DNA of 64,000 nt from Ruminococcus sp. (GCA_017542125.1 JAFXXU010000062.1:1-64000); one strand, 5' to 3'; positions 14,417 to 24,046 are shown, counted from the first letter of the stretch. The notes: generated by a model from the sequence alone, not told the origin. Translations and numbers: made by a program.

Positions 14417-17400
14417 TTATCCCTCCTTCTTGGTATCCTGGGTTCCTTCTGACTTGTTTTCCTTGTCCCCGTCGGGCTTGCTTTCCTCGGGCTTGGAGGC
14501 CTTATCCTCCGCCGGCTTTGTCTCCGGGACTTCCTGGGGGACGTCCTTGTAAAGCGCGTCGATATCTATCTTCTTCTCGTCAATGAGCTTTAAGAAGATA
14601 TCCAGCAGCTCCGGGTCGAACTGGGTGCCTCTGCCCCTGTGGAGCTCGCCCATAACGTAGTCGATATCCTGCTTCTTGCGGTACACACGGTTGGCGGTCA
14701 TAGCATCGAAGGCATCGGCAATGGCGATTATCCTGCCGTAAAGCGGGATGTCGTGGCCTTTAAGTCCGTCGGGGTAGCCTCTGCCGTCATAACGCTCGTG
14801 GTGATATCTCGCGCCCTCAACAACGTGCTCGATGAGGGTAAAGTCCTTGAGTATCTCCGCGCCGCGGGTAACGTGGGTCTTCATGGTGGCGTATTCCTCG
14901 TCGGTAAGGCGGGCGGGCTTGTTGAGCACCGAATCGGGTATGGCTATCTTGCCTATATCGTGGAGCAGAGCCGCCTTGCGGAGGTTCTCGCACTCCTCGG
15001 GGGTGAAGCCGTACTCCGCGGCGATCATCGCCGAGTAGTCGGAAACACGCTGTGAATGCTTGCTCGTTCTCAGGTCCTTGGCATCGACGGTCTTTGCTAT
15101 GGCAAGGATCGTTTCGTTGCCCATCTGTACCTGATGCAGAGCCATGGTCAGTTCTGCTTCCTGCAGCTGTAAGGTGTGCTGCATCTGCTGCCTTGTGATG
15201 AACCAGGTGAGCCAGCCTACGAAGATGCCGGCCACCGTGATCAGATAGATCTTGAACCAGATGTTGTCGTAGATCGCTTTATCCTTGCGGATAGAGTAGG
15301 AGCTCTCTTCAAGTATCTCTCCCTTGTCGTCCCGGACGGCCAGGTGGAAGGTGTACTTCCCGGGATCAAGGTTGGTATATACCACCGTTAGAAGCTCGCT
15401 CTGGCGCACATTCGTCCAGTCGGTATCGAAGCCTTCAAGGTAATAGGATACGGTGGGATCCTCCAGCGTGTAGTTGATGATCTCGGGAACGAACTCCACC
15501 TTTGCAGTATCCCTTGCGACCGCGAACTCGTTGGAGCGGTCGATGCTCTTTGTCTCATCGTCTATCCTGATCTCCGAGACCTTCAGTCTGAAGGAGCGCT
15601 GCTTCATGATGTAGCGGTCGAGATCCAGGCTGAAAACGCCTCTGTCAGCGGAGATATAGAGCCTCTTGTTCTGATCAACGGCGTTCCAGGCGTTTGCGGT
15701 CAGCGAGCCGATCATACCCATTTTCGAGTCCAGCAGGACAGTCTCGGGCGTATTGCCGCTGAGCAACTCCTCTCTGTCCACCACATATATTCCCGCACTT
15801 CCGGGAATGAACATCTCGCCGTCGTCATCTATGATGATATCGTAGTTGTTGGAGTAGGGGAAATTGCTGAGAGTGGATATATGCTCGTTTTCCATCCGGC
15901 TGATGCTGTTGGAGGTCACGATATAGATGCTGCCGTCTATGGGGTCGGCTACCAGACGGAGTATTACCTCCGAGGTCAGGCCGTCCTCACGGACGAGGCG
16001 TCTGACAACTCCTTCACGCCTGATAACGGTTATGCCGTTGCCGTCGGTGCCTGCATAGAGGGTGCCTCCCTCGGTCTCCAGGAAGCAGAGGGCCTGAGCG
16101 TAGCCGAACTCGTCGCTGAAGGGTATGCTGCCGATGAGGGCGCCGTTCATTATGAAGAACACACCCTCGGAGCTGCCCACCACCACAGAGCCGTCGGAGA
16201 GCTCATATGCTACTCTAACTCTGCTGCCCAGCTCGGGTATCTCCTCGGAAAAGCGGGTGATGTTCCCGCTGCGGTCCACGGAGATGAGCCCTGCGCCGTA
16301 GCTGCATATCCAGAGGTTCCCCGACGAATCGGGTATTATGCACCTGATGCGGGAGCCATCCAGCAGCTCGGTGAGCTCGTTCTTTATGCTGAAATGCTTT
16401 GAAATGTCGATTATGGTCAGGCCGTCGTCGGTGCCGGCATAGAGCAGCCCGCCGAAGAGCGCAGTAGAGTTCACAACGCTGGGCTCAAGACCCGTATCGG
16501 CGTAGATATCAGTAACGGGGGAGGCTGTCATCCTCAGCAGACCAAGCCTCGAGGATGCGAACCACAGGTTCCCCTGATAATCGGCGGTCATATTCTCCAC
16601 CGAATGGTCAAACTCGTTGGATTCCTGTTTTGTAAAGTTCCGGTTCTTATCCAGGCAGCCGATGCCGTTGTCGGAGCAGATCCATATGGTGCCGTCGGAG
16701 GCATGGGTGATGCAGTTTATCTTGGTAAGGCTGCCGCAGAGATCCGAGCGCAGCTCCTTGAAGCTGCCGGAGGAGATATCCAGCTCGTAGATTATGCCGT
16801 CCGTGGCACCGACGAACAGGGTGTCATCGGGGCCGAAGCTGCAGCAGGAGAAATTGCCGCAGTCAGGGTCGGGGGACTTCTTTAAGGCTGCCTGCCCGCC
16901 GCGTATCAGATAGAGGTCGCCCTCGGAATTCACGGCTGCGGTGGTACCCTTGCTGTCAGAGTCCATCCTGCCCACATACCCGAGCTCGGATATGACCGAT
17001 TTGACCGAGAAGCCTATCTTGAGCTCCAGCTCCACCACTCCGTCTGAGGTGCCGATGTAGTATTCGCCGGAGGCGTTCTGGGTTATGGAGCGTATCGAGT
17101 CGGAGGGGAGACCGTCCGAGGTGGTAAGGACGTTGGTCACCTTGCCGTCTATGACTATCGCCAGACCCGTGTCGTTGGTGCCGACCCAAAGCCTGCCCTC
17201 GTCGTCAACATAGAGGCAGTTGACGTTCTTGATGTTGGTGAGCTGCGACATATGGGTGAACTCGGTGCCGTTGTAGCGGTAAAGACCCGCATAGGTGCCT
17301 ATCCACAGGATGCCGTCATTTGTCTGAGCCACGGCATTGGCGTGCCCGGGAGGAAGCCCGTTATCGCCGCTGTAAACGGTCTGGATGTAGGAGACCTTCT

Positions 17401-18067
17401 CGGAAGCATCCTCGGCGCTGGCGATGTCGGGGTTCCCGACGGTCACGGCTCCGAAGAGCAGCAGTATCGCCGGGAGGATGGCGGCATCCTTGGCGAGCCG
17501 TTTGGAGTCCCGCTTACGCAGAGCCCGTATGATCTTTATCGTTGCGAACATCATCAGGGCGGTGAGCAGCTTATCGGCGAATTCAAGGTAGAATTCCCCG
17601 ATGAACACCGAGGGTATCTTCGGCAGACCTATTTCCATAAAGTAGTCCTTGACGCCGTCGCCCCATACGTTGTTGGTACTGCCTTCCGAGAGCACCAGAC
17701 TGAAAACGGTGGAGATCACAGCGGAGCCTACCGTTACCGAGCCGGCTACGGTGGTGGTGTTGAAAAGGGTGTCAAAGTATTTCTTTCTTGCGAACCAGCC
17801 CACAGCCAGGGCGATGAATATGCTTACTACCGAATATGCCGCCACTACCGGGCGGGTCAGAGCGATTATGAAATTGCTGGTGGCACCGACTATCGCGCCG
17901 GGTATCGGCCCCGCGATATAGGCTGCCAGGAATGTCCCGAAGGAATCCAGCCAGCCGGGGAGCTCAAAATACGAAGCGAATACACGCCCTGCATAGTTTA
18001 TGAGTATGCAGAGAAAAAGCACCGCGGTCGTGCGGACGTATCCGAAGCTGCCGTTCTTTTTGTACAA
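14417..18067 (-). CDS. Giant membrane receptor: S-component-like domain, beta-propeller, HD-GYP
   Basis: About 1216 residues. Residues about 5-210 form 5-6 membrane helices with an ECF S-component-like pattern (WLDSFGTFLAAYIAGPIPGA). Residues about 225-800 are beta-propeller repeats of the two-component-regulator type (ILWIGTYAGLYRYN, LWVGTNDTG, IWICSDNGIG, LWICSYGAGL). A Y_Y_Y-like domain follows (YLEGFDTDWTNV), then a single helix (IYLITVAGIFVGWLTWF) and an HD-GYP phosphodiesterase domain with LLHDIGKIAIP and HHERYDGRGYPDG. A Lys/Glu tail ends it. It should sense outside ligands and hydrolyse cyclic-di-GMP. The start is taken as TTG 18067 after GGTGAGG; GTG 18076 is possible. Confidence 0.85.
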   Translation of the reverse strand: MYKKNGSFGYVRTTAVLFLCILINYAGRVFASYFELPGWLDSFGTFLAAYIAGPIPGAIVGATSNFIIALTRPVVAAYSVVSIFIALAVGWFARKKYFDTLFNTTTVAGSVTVGSAVISTVFSLVLSEGSTNNVWGDGVKDYFMEIGLPKIPSVFIGEFYLEFADKLLTALMMFATIKIIRALRKRDSKRLAKDAAILPAILLLFGAVTVGNPDIASAEDASEKVSYIQTVYSGDNGLPPGHANAVAQTNDGILWIGTYAGLYRYNGTEFTHMSQLTNIKNVNCLYVDDEGRLWVGTNDTGLAIVIDGKVTNVLTTSDGLPSDSIRSITQNASGEYYIGTSDGVVELELKIGFSVKSVISELGYVGRMDSDSKGTTAAVNSEGDLYLIRGGQAALKKSPDPDCGNFSCCSFGPDDTLFVGATDGIIYELDISSGSFKELRSDLCGSLTKINCITHASDGTIWICSDNGIGCLDKNRNFTKQESNEFDHSVENMTADYQGNLWFASSRLGLLRMTASPVTDIYADTGLEPSVVNSTALFGGLLYAGTDDGLTIIDISKHFSIKNELTELLDGSRIRCIIPDSSGNLWICSYGAGLISVDRSGNITRFSEEIPELGSRVRVAYELSDGSVVVGSSEGVFFIMNGALIGSIPFSDEFGYAQALCFLETEGGTLYAGTDGNGITVIRREGVVRRLVREDGLTSEVILRLVADPIDGSIYIVTSNSISRMENEHISTLSNFPYSNNYDIIIDDDGEMFIPGSAGIYVVDREELLSGNTPETVLLDSKMGMIGSLTANAWNAVDQNKRLYISADRGVFSLDLDRYIMKQRSFRLKVSEIRIDDETKSIDRSNEFAVARDTAKVEFVPEIINYTLEDPTVSYYLEGFDTDWTNVRQSELLTVVYTNLDPGKYTFHLAVRDDKGEILEESSYSIRKDKAIYDNIWFKIYLITVAGIFVGWLTWFITRQQMQHTLQLQEAELTMALHQVQMGNETILAIAKTVDAKDLRTSKHSQRVSDYSAMIAAEYGFTPEECENLRKAALLHDIGKIAIPDSVLNKPARLTDEEYATMKTHVTRGAEILKDFTLIEHVVEGARYHHERYDGRGYPDGLKGHDIPLYGRIIAIADAFDAMTANRVYRKKQDIDYVMGELHRGRGTQFDPELLDIFLKLIDEKKIDIDALYKDVPQEVPETKPAEDKASKPEESKPDGDKENKSEGTQDTKKEG

Positions 18068-18107
18068 TTTCCTCACCGCCTTTTGACGAGATATCCATAC
18101 ATTGTTT

Positions 18108-18136
18108 ATTATAGCACATCTGAAATCGATTATCAA
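18108..18136 (-). promoter_or_regulatory. Promoter of the propeller/HD-GYP operon
   Basis: Minus-strand TTGATA (18136-18131), 17 bp, TATAAT (18113-18108). RNA would start near 18101, which supports a start codon downstream of that point. Confidence 0.75.
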
Positions 18137-18226
18137 CCGTTTTGACGCATTTTTGGCAAAATTAGACTATCGGAAATGTGCAAATTGCCGTTTTGAGCCG
18201 GAAAGAAAATATTTTTCAAAAAACGC

Positions 18227-18255
18227 TTGACAAATCATCGGTTATGTTATATAAT
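18227..18255 (+). promoter_or_regulatory. Promoter of tRNA-Thr
   Basis: TTGACA (18227-18232), 17 bp, TATAAT (18250-18255), about 25 nt before the tRNA 5' end. Confidence 0.85.
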
Positions 18256-18279
18256 ATATAAACGTGATACGGTTCAGAT

Positions 18280-18355
18280 GCTGCTATGGCTCAGGTGGTA
18301 GAGCACATCCTTGGTAAGGATGAGGTCACCAGTTCGAATCTGGTTAGCAGCTCCA
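18280..18355 (+). tRNA. tRNA-Thr (anticodon GGT)
   Basis: The cloverleaf reads clearly. The acceptor stem GCTGCTA pairs with TAGCAGC. The D arm has AGGTGGTAGA, the anticodon stem CATCC/GGATG encloses TTGGTAA with anticodon GGT, and the T arm has TTCGAAT between ACCAG and CTGGT. The CCA end is encoded (18353-18355). Own promoter and terminator. Confidence 0.97.
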
Positions 18356-18387
18356 ACCGCCCCCGATGACCTCGGGGGCGGTTTTTT
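18356..18387 (+). terminator. Terminator of tRNA-Thr
   Basis: ACCGCCCCCGA pairs with TCGGGGGCGGT and is followed by T6. Confidence 0.9.
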
Positions 18388-18406
18388 GTGTTTTTTGCTC
18401 CTGCGC

Positions 18407-18435
18407 TTGATTTTGCGCAGAGGGTGTGATATAAT
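18407..18435 (+). promoter_or_regulatory. Promoter of the lipoprotein gene at 18497
   Basis: TTGATT (18407-18412), 17 bp, TATAAT (18430-18435). Confidence 0.7.
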
Positions 18436-18496
18436 AAACAATGTATGGATATAACAGTTTCTCGGCTTTTGCCTTGTGTGAAAGGAGATGTCTGAT

Positions 18497-19612
18497 TTGA
18501 GATCGAGAATACCGGCCGCCCTTGGGCTCAGCGTCCTGCTGCTGCTCTGCGGCTGCGATAAGAACGAGGAAAGCTCGGCGCAGACCGGTGCCGTCACCTC
18601 AACGACCACCACGGCCCAGCAAGCCTCCCCGGTAGAGGTGCGGGATTATGAGTTCCCGGAGTTCCTGGAGCTGGACAGCACCGGAGATATGCTGGCAAAC
18701 GTGGTGCAGGCAGGCTTCGACCCCGAGACTGCCTCCGTTTCGGTGGAGGAGAGCCCCTCGGATAAATACGACTGCAAGAAGTGCCTGCTGGGCGGGTATT
18801 ACAGCTTCGCCCAGGACGGCTATGTGGGTCTTATCAACTCAGAAGGCACCCTTATCCTCAAGCCGGATAAATACATCTCAGCCACCCCCGTATCCAACGA
18901 GCTCATTGAACTGGTCTACCGCGACGATGAGGGAGAGCACAGGGATCTCTTCCTGGTGCGCAGCGGCTTCGGAAGGTTCATCAAGCAGGGCTACGACCCC
19001 GCCGAGATAGCCATTACCGAGATAGCCCCCGAGAACGAGCAGGGTACGGCACAGTACTGCCTCAACGTCAGAGGTATCGGCGCAACTCAGGCCTACGATA
19101 CCATCGAGCCTCTGACTCAGGGGGCTCTCAAGACCTCCACCGTTTACCGCTCGGCTTATAAGGCCTCAGTAGGCGGGAGGTACTACTATCTGATCCTGGA
19201 CGATTACAGCAGCGTCACCGTCTGCGAGGCGGCCTATGCTCAGATAAGAATGAAGATCGCCGGCACCTACGGCGAGTGCTATATCTTAAACGGCGACCAC
19301 TACTCCGAGCTCAACAAGATGATCAAGAGCTTCGGCAGGGAGCAGCAAGCTGTCAAGCCCAGTAAGGACGAGGCGCTGGACTACATCCAGATAGTTTTCG
19401 GCATCTGTACCGGCGAGCAGCTGACCGTCACCGTCTCCGCCGACGGGCTCTGCCTCACCGACGGCCTCACCGTTAAGGGTCAGCCGGTCAACAAGTTCTT
19501 CACCGCCTATCCCAAGGAGGTCTTTGCCGACCTGGTGGGATGGGTCAGCGAGGTGGCGGCTTCGGAATACACCGCCGCGGAATTTGCCGAAGCCCCGGGA
19601 GAGGAGCAGTAA
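18497..19612 (+). CDS. Lipoprotein with Thr-rich linker
   Basis: The precursor has 371 residues. The signal (MRSRIPAALGLSVLLLLCGCDK) has lipobox LCGC, followed by a Ser/Thr-rich linker (AVTSTTTTAQQ). The mature part is a mixed alpha/beta surface domain of unknown family with a GGYYSFAQDGYVGLINSEG segment resembling WG-repeat style motifs. ATG 18488 sits directly against AAAGGAG with no spacing, so TTG 18497 (8 nt from GGAG) is the better start. Monocistronic, between tRNA-Thr and uppP. Confidence 0.7.
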   Translation: MRSRIPAALGLSVLLLLCGCDKNEESSAQTGAVTSTTTTAQQASPVEVRDYEFPEFLELDSTGDMLANVVQAGFDPETASVSVEESPSDKYDCKKCLLGGYYSFAQDGYVGLINSEGTLILKPDKYISATPVSNELIELVYRDDEGEHRDLFLVRSGFGRFIKQGYDPAEIAITEIAPENEQGTAQYCLNVRGIGATQAYDTIEPLTQGALKTSTVYRSAYKASVGGRYYYLILDDYSSVTVCEAAYAQIRMKIAGTYGECYILNGDHYSELNKMIKSFGREQQAVKPSKDEALDYIQIVFGICTGEQLTVTVSADGLCLTDGLTVKGQPVNKFFTAYPKEVFADLVGWVSEVAASEYTAAEFAEAPGEEQ

Positions 19613-19621
19613 GAGGCTGCA

Positions 19622-19653
19622 TTTTGCAGGAAAATGCAATTTTTCCTGCAAAA
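19622..19653. repeat. Perfect 13-bp inverted repeat upstream of uppP
   Basis: TTTTGCAGGAAAA (19622-19634) and TTTTCCTGCAAAA (19641-19653) flank a 6-nt centre, just 5 bp before the uppP -35 box. It could terminate the preceding lipoprotein mRNA or bind a regulator of uppP. Confidence 0.6.
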
Positions 19654-19657
19654 ATCC

Positions 19658-19685
19658 TTGCGAAAAGGTTGACAGGGACTATAAT
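19658..19685 (+). promoter_or_regulatory. Promoter of uppP
   Basis: TTGCGA (19658-19663), 16 bp, TATAAT (19680-19685). Confidence 0.6.
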
Positions 19686-19773
19686 ATATGGTATCATTAC
19701 AATCGGGTCAGAATGAAAGGACAGAGGATCGTCCTTCATCCTGCATTTTTCCGGTTTGAAAGGGTAATAGACA

Positions 19774-20637
19774 ATGAGTTTGTTTGACACGATATCGCAG
19801 GCGATAATCCAGGGCCTTACCGAATTTCTGCCTGTATCCAGCTCGGGGCATCTTTCGCTGTGGCAGCATTTTACCGGCAACAGCGGCGAGGGTGCGCTGT
19901 TCTTCTCGGCGGTGCTGCATCTCGGCACGCTGGTGGCGGTCTTCGTTGCCTTCCGCAAGCGTATAATCGCCATGATAAAAGAGCTGGGCGTTCTGATAAA
20001 GGATATATTCACGGGCAAGTTCAAGTGGAGCGAGATGAACACCAACAGGCGTATGATCGTGATGATCTTCATATCCTGTATGTGCCTGCTGCCTTTCGCG
20101 CCGTTTCTGGATTTCTTCGAGGATATCGCCCAGGACAGCAGCATACTGGCCGAGGGCATCTGCTTCATCTACACCGCCGCCATACTCTATATGTCGGACA
20201 GATGCACCAAGGGCAAGAAGACCGGCGATGACATCAAGGTCAAGGATTCGGTGACGGTGGGCTTTATGCAGGGCGTTGCGATGCTCCCCGGAGTTTCCCG
20301 GTCGGGCTCCACCATATCCTCCGGGCTCTTCTGCGGGTTTACCAGAGAGACCGCCGTGGAGTATTCCTTCATCCTGGGAATGCCCATTATCCTGCTGGGC
20401 TGCCTTACCGAGGTAAAGGACGCGGTCAAGTCCGAGACCGCCATAGACTGGGGCAGCTGTGCGCTGGGATTTGTCGTGGCGGCGCTGGTGGGTCTGGCGG
20501 CTATCAAGATGGTCAGCTGGCTGGTAAAGTCGGATCGCTTCAAGTGGTTCGCCTACTACACGCTCCTGCTGGGTATGGCTGTGATCTCCATAGCGATAGC
20601 AGAGCTTGTTATCGGTCATCCGATAGTATTTTACTGA
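19774..20637 (+). CDS. uppP: Undecaprenyl-diphosphate phosphatase
   Basis: This 287-residue integral membrane protein of the BacA/UppP family recycles undecaprenyl pyrophosphate to the monophosphate carrier used for peptidoglycan. Both signature regions are present: QGLTEFLPVSSSGHLSLW near residue 12 and MLPGVSRSGSTISSGLFCG near residue 170, holding the catalytic Glu, His, Ser and Arg positions. Start ATG 19774 lies behind GAAAGGG. It has its own promoter and lies directly upstream of the translocase gene, with which it may be partly cotranscribed. It confers basal bacitracin tolerance in known bacteria. Confidence 0.96.
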   Translation: MSLFDTISQAIIQGLTEFLPVSSSGHLSLWQHFTGNSGEGALFFSAVLHLGTLVAVFVAFRKRIIAMIKELGVLIKDIFTGKFKWSEMNTNRRMIVMIFISCMCLLPFAPFLDFFEDIAQDSSILAEGICFIYTAAILYMSDRCTKGKKTGDDIKVKDSVTVGFMQGVAMLPGVSRSGSTISSGLFCGFTRETAVEYSFILGMPIILLGCLTEVKDAVKSETAIDWGSCALGFVVAALVGLAAIKMVSWLVKSDRFKWFAYYTLLLGMAVISIAIAELVIGHPIVFY

Positions 20638-20740
20638 TATGAGACGGACTGTGCGGGGGCTGCAAGGGAGCAGCCGCCCGGCAGTCTTTCGGCGTTTTTA
20701 TAAGATATGCGACTGAGACTTCAAGAGGTGAAAACAGTAA

Positions 20741-23449
20741 ATGGCTTCAGGCAAGAGGCAAACGACATCAAAGACGAAAAAGACGGGCAGCACCGCTAAA
20801 AAGCCCGCAGCAAAGAAGGGCGCCGCAGCCGCAAAATCGGCTTCGGGAGCAAAGGAGGCCAGGCGCTTCTGGAGCTATATAATGTTCTTCTTCGGCATAG
20901 CCGAGCTGCTGCTGACCTATGTCAGGGGCGAGGGGCTCTGGGAGTCTATGTTCTTAGCGAACCGGGGCATCTTCGGGCTCACCGTATTCCTGGTGGGGCC
21001 CATGCTCATATATATCGCCATACTCATAGCTTCGGACAAGCCCAACGGCGTTCTCGCCGCCAGGATGATAGAGACCTTTGTGCTGCTGCTGCTGCTTTCT
21101 GGCACAGCACAGATCCTTTTCGGCTCCGCAGTGACCGGCAGCTCCTTCGGGGACAAGCTGGGTATGCTCTATAAGGACGGAACACGCCTCCAGGGCGGAG
21201 GATTCATCTCTGCGGCTCTGGGCTGGCCGCTGCTTGCCTTCTTCAAGAAGGTGGGGGGCGCCATAATCATTATCCTGCTGGATCTGCTCTTCATAATGCT
21301 GCTGACCCATGTGACCCTGCCGGATGTGTTCAAGGCAGTGTCGAAGCCCTTTGTCAGCGGGTATAAGGCCATCGACGAGGACAGAGCCCTCCGCGCCGCC
21401 GAGCACGAGGAAAAAATGCGCCGCCGCGCCGAGGAGGAGCAGGCTTTTGCCGTTGAGAAAGCCAAGGCGGAGAAGGAGTCCGGCAAGGAGAAGAAAAGGG
21501 TGGATATCGCCAAGTATTACCGCGACGAGACCACCGAGCAGGAGGCCAAAAGCAAAAAGGTCAACAAGTTCACAGATATATTCACCACCGACCCCGACGA
21601 GTTCAAGAACGAGGATAAAAAGCCTCAGAAGGCTGATATCTCCAAGCTCATCGAGGAAGCTGTCGGCATGAGCGGCAAGAAGACCGAGGCTGAGCTCATC
21701 GCCGAGGAGCAGGAGAAGGAGGAGCGCGCCAAGGCCAACTCCGACCACCCGGAGATCACCCTCCCCCGCTTCGGCAGAGGCTCGGTGTGGGATCTCCCCG
21801 AGGACAAGAGCAGGCTGGCTATGGAGGATACCGAAAAGCCCGCCGAGGAACTCAAGCCCATAGCCGCAGAGCCCAAAAAGAAGGTCACAAAGCCCCGGGA
21901 GGAAAAGCAGAAGGAGGTCTATGTCGATAAGAGCGGCCAGACCTCTATGGTGGAGCAGAAGGATAAGATCCCTGTCTATACCTATCCCCCGGTGGATATA
22001 CTCAAATATGCTTCAAACCTCACCTCCCCCGCCGATGCCCAGGCAGAGGTGGCGGATAAGTCCCAGAAGCTGGTGCAGACCCTGGACGATTTCGGCATCA
22101 AGACCACCCTTGTGGGCATCCGCCGCGGCCCCTCGGTAACGAGGTATGAGCTGGAGCCCGGGCGGGGAGTTTCGGTCAGCAAGATCGAGAACCGCGCCAA
22201 GGATATCGCCCTTAATCTTGCCACCAACGGCGTTAGAATAGCGCCCATCCCCGGCAAGGCGGCAATAGGCGTCGAGGTTCCTAATATCAACCGCGACAGC
22301 GTATCTCTCCGCGAGCTCATCGACAGCGACAGCTACCGCAGGGCTCAGAGCAAGCTGGCCTTTGCCGTCGGCAAGGATATCGACGGCAACGTGGTCATGG
22401 GCGATATCGCCACCATGCCCCATATGCTCATAGCAGGCACCACCGGTTCAGGTAAGTCGGTGTTCACCAACTCCATAATCCTGAACCTGCTGTTCCACTG
22501 CACCCCCGAGGAGGTCAAGCTCATCCTCATCGACCCCAAGAAGGTGGAATTCCCCGTGTATAACGGCATCCCCCACCTGCTCATCCCCGTAGTCACCGAC
22601 CCCATGAAGGCGGCAGGTGCTCTGGGCTGGGCGGTCAACGAGATGATGAGGAGATATAACCTCTTTGAGGCCAACGGCGTTAAGAACATCGAGGACTTCA
22701 ACGAGTTCGTTGACGAAAACCCCGACCTCAACTACAAGAAGCTCCACTATGTGGTCATCATCATAGACGAGTTCGCAGACCTTATGCTCGCCGCCAAGAG
22801 CGAGGTAGAGGAAAGCGTTATGCGTCTGGCACAGCTGGCAAGAGCCGCCGGAATGCATATGCTCATTGCGACCCAGTCCCCCCGTACCGACGTTATCACC
22901 GGCCTTATCAAGGCCAATATCCCCAGCCGTACCGCCCTCTCGGTATCCTCAAACGTGGATTCCCGAGTTATCCTCGACGAGATCGGCGCCGAGGATCTGC
23001 TGGGCCGCGGCGACCTGCTCTACAAGCCGGTGGGCTTCCCCAAGCCTCTGAGAATACAGAGCGGCTTCGCCTCCACCTCCGAGATACGCAACGTGGTCAA
23101 GTTCCTGAAAAACGAGCTGGGCGGCGAGTACGACGAGGAGATCGTTCACGAGGTGGAGCGCAATCAGCGTGAGCTGGAGCTGGCCAAGAGCAAGAACAGC
23201 GTCTCGGTGGACGATATTGAGGTCAACCCCGAGGACGACCTGATAAATCAGGCGATAACCATTATCGTGGAGACGGGCAATGCCTCCACGGCCTTCCTCC
23301 AGAGAAAGCTCAAGCTGGGCTTTCCCAGAGCTGCCAGGATAATGGACGATATCGAGGCTATGGGAATCATCGGCCCCGCCGAGGGCTCCAAGCCCCGAAA
23401 GATCAATATAACCAAGGAAGAATGGTACGAGCGCCAGGGCAGGAGCTGA
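20741..23449 (+). CDS. ftsK: FtsK/SpoIIIE-family DNA translocase
   Basis: The protein has 902 residues. A Lys/Ala-rich start is followed by four membrane helices (about 45-190), a long charged linker (about 200-420) and the RecA-like motor. The motor has Walker A GTTGSGKS near residue 567, Walker B VVIIIDEFADLM and ARAAGMHMLIATQSPR. A C-terminal gamma winged helix (residues about 830-895, DDLINQAITIIVETGNAST) reads chromosomal KOPS/SRS sites. Family members pump DNA at the division septum or into the forespore. The gamma domain fits both FtsK and SpoIIIE. Ribosome site GAGGTG; the downstream P-loop gene follows within 7 nt. Confidence 0.96.
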   Translation: MASGKRQTTSKTKKTGSTAKKPAAKKGAAAAKSASGAKEARRFWSYIMFFFGIAELLLTYVRGEGLWESMFLANRGIFGLTVFLVGPMLIYIAILIASDKPNGVLAARMIETFVLLLLLSGTAQILFGSAVTGSSFGDKLGMLYKDGTRLQGGGFISAALGWPLLAFFKKVGGAIIIILLDLLFIMLLTHVTLPDVFKAVSKPFVSGYKAIDEDRALRAAEHEEKMRRRAEEEQAFAVEKAKAEKESGKEKKRVDIAKYYRDETTEQEAKSKKVNKFTDIFTTDPDEFKNEDKKPQKADISKLIEEAVGMSGKKTEAELIAEEQEKEERAKANSDHPEITLPRFGRGSVWDLPEDKSRLAMEDTEKPAEELKPIAAEPKKKVTKPREEKQKEVYVDKSGQTSMVEQKDKIPVYTYPPVDILKYASNLTSPADAQAEVADKSQKLVQTLDDFGIKTTLVGIRRGPSVTRYELEPGRGVSVSKIENRAKDIALNLATNGVRIAPIPGKAAIGVEVPNINRDSVSLRELIDSDSYRRAQSKLAFAVGKDIDGNVVMGDIATMPHMLIAGTTGSGKSVFTNSIILNLLFHCTPEEVKLILIDPKKVEFPVYNGIPHLLIPVVTDPMKAAGALGWAVNEMMRRYNLFEANGVKNIEDFNEFVDENPDLNYKKLHYVVIIIDEFADLMLAAKSEVEESVMRLAQLARAAGMHMLIATQSPRTDVITGLIKANIPSRTALSVSSNVDSRVILDEIGAEDLLGRGDLLYKPVGFPKPLRIQSGFASTSEIRNVVKFLKNELGGEYDEEIVHEVERNQRELELAKSKNSVSVDDIEVNPEDDLINQAITIIVETGNASTAFLQRKLKLGFPRAARIMDDIEAMGIIGPAEGSKPRKINITKEEWYERQGRS

Positions 23450-23455
23450 TGATCT

Positions 23456-24046
23456 ATGCTGGATTTCATATTCCTGACCGGAGCCCCCGCCGTGGGCAAG
23501 ACCACCCTCGCCAAAGAGCTTTATAAGCGGCTGGGCGGGGTATATATAGAGCAGAACGGCGTCCCCGAGTTTGCCATACCCGCCTACGTCCGGGACGAGG
23601 GGGAGTATGAGGAAAGGGTCTGCTGGGGCTGCATGCTCCGCCAGGCGGAGTATTTCCGCAGCCTGGGTCTGCACAATATCATCGTCCTTGACTTTGACGA
23701 CATCAGAGCCCGGGAGATCCCGCTGCTTTTCAAGGGGCAGAGGTTCATGATGCTGCGGCTCGTATCCTCCGACCCGGAGCAGATAAAGGTGCAGATGATC
23801 CGCCGCGCCGGGAACGAGGGCGGCCTCTACGACCCGGATATGGCTTTTAAGATCAACTCCCTGCTGCAAAGCAGACCCCTGCTCCCCAATGAGCTCTGCC
23901 TCGATGTGGCGGGCAAGAGCAGGGAAGAGGTGCTGGATGAAGCCGCAGGGCTTGCCGGGAGCTTCGTTCCCGTTACCGAGTACGAATATGAGCTCGGGGA
24001 TGAGAAAAACTACTATTCCTGGGTGCTGAGCAGAGGTCTCAGATGA
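23456..24046 (+). CDS. Small P-loop NTPase/kinase-like protein
   Basis: The 196-residue protein opens with FIFLTGAPAVGKTTLAKEL, a clear Walker A motif of the nucleotide/small-molecule kinase type. It continues with VYIEQNGVPEFAIPAYV and a DFDDIRA strand that may serve as Walker B. No known substrate motif is present. It follows the translocase gene by 6 nt and precedes the ComEC-like gene by 20 nt, so all are probably one operon. A second small P-loop protein of similar style lies at 28621. Substrate unknown. Confidence 0.75.
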   Translation: MLDFIFLTGAPAVGKTTLAKELYKRLGGVYIEQNGVPEFAIPAYVRDEGEYEERVCWGCMLRQAEYFRSLGLHNIIVLDFDDIRAREIPLLFKGQRFMMLRLVSSDPEQIKVQMIRRAGNEGGLYDPDMAFKINSLLQSRPLLPNELCLDVAGKSREEVLDEAAGLAGSFVPVTEYEYELGDEKNYYSWVLSRGLR

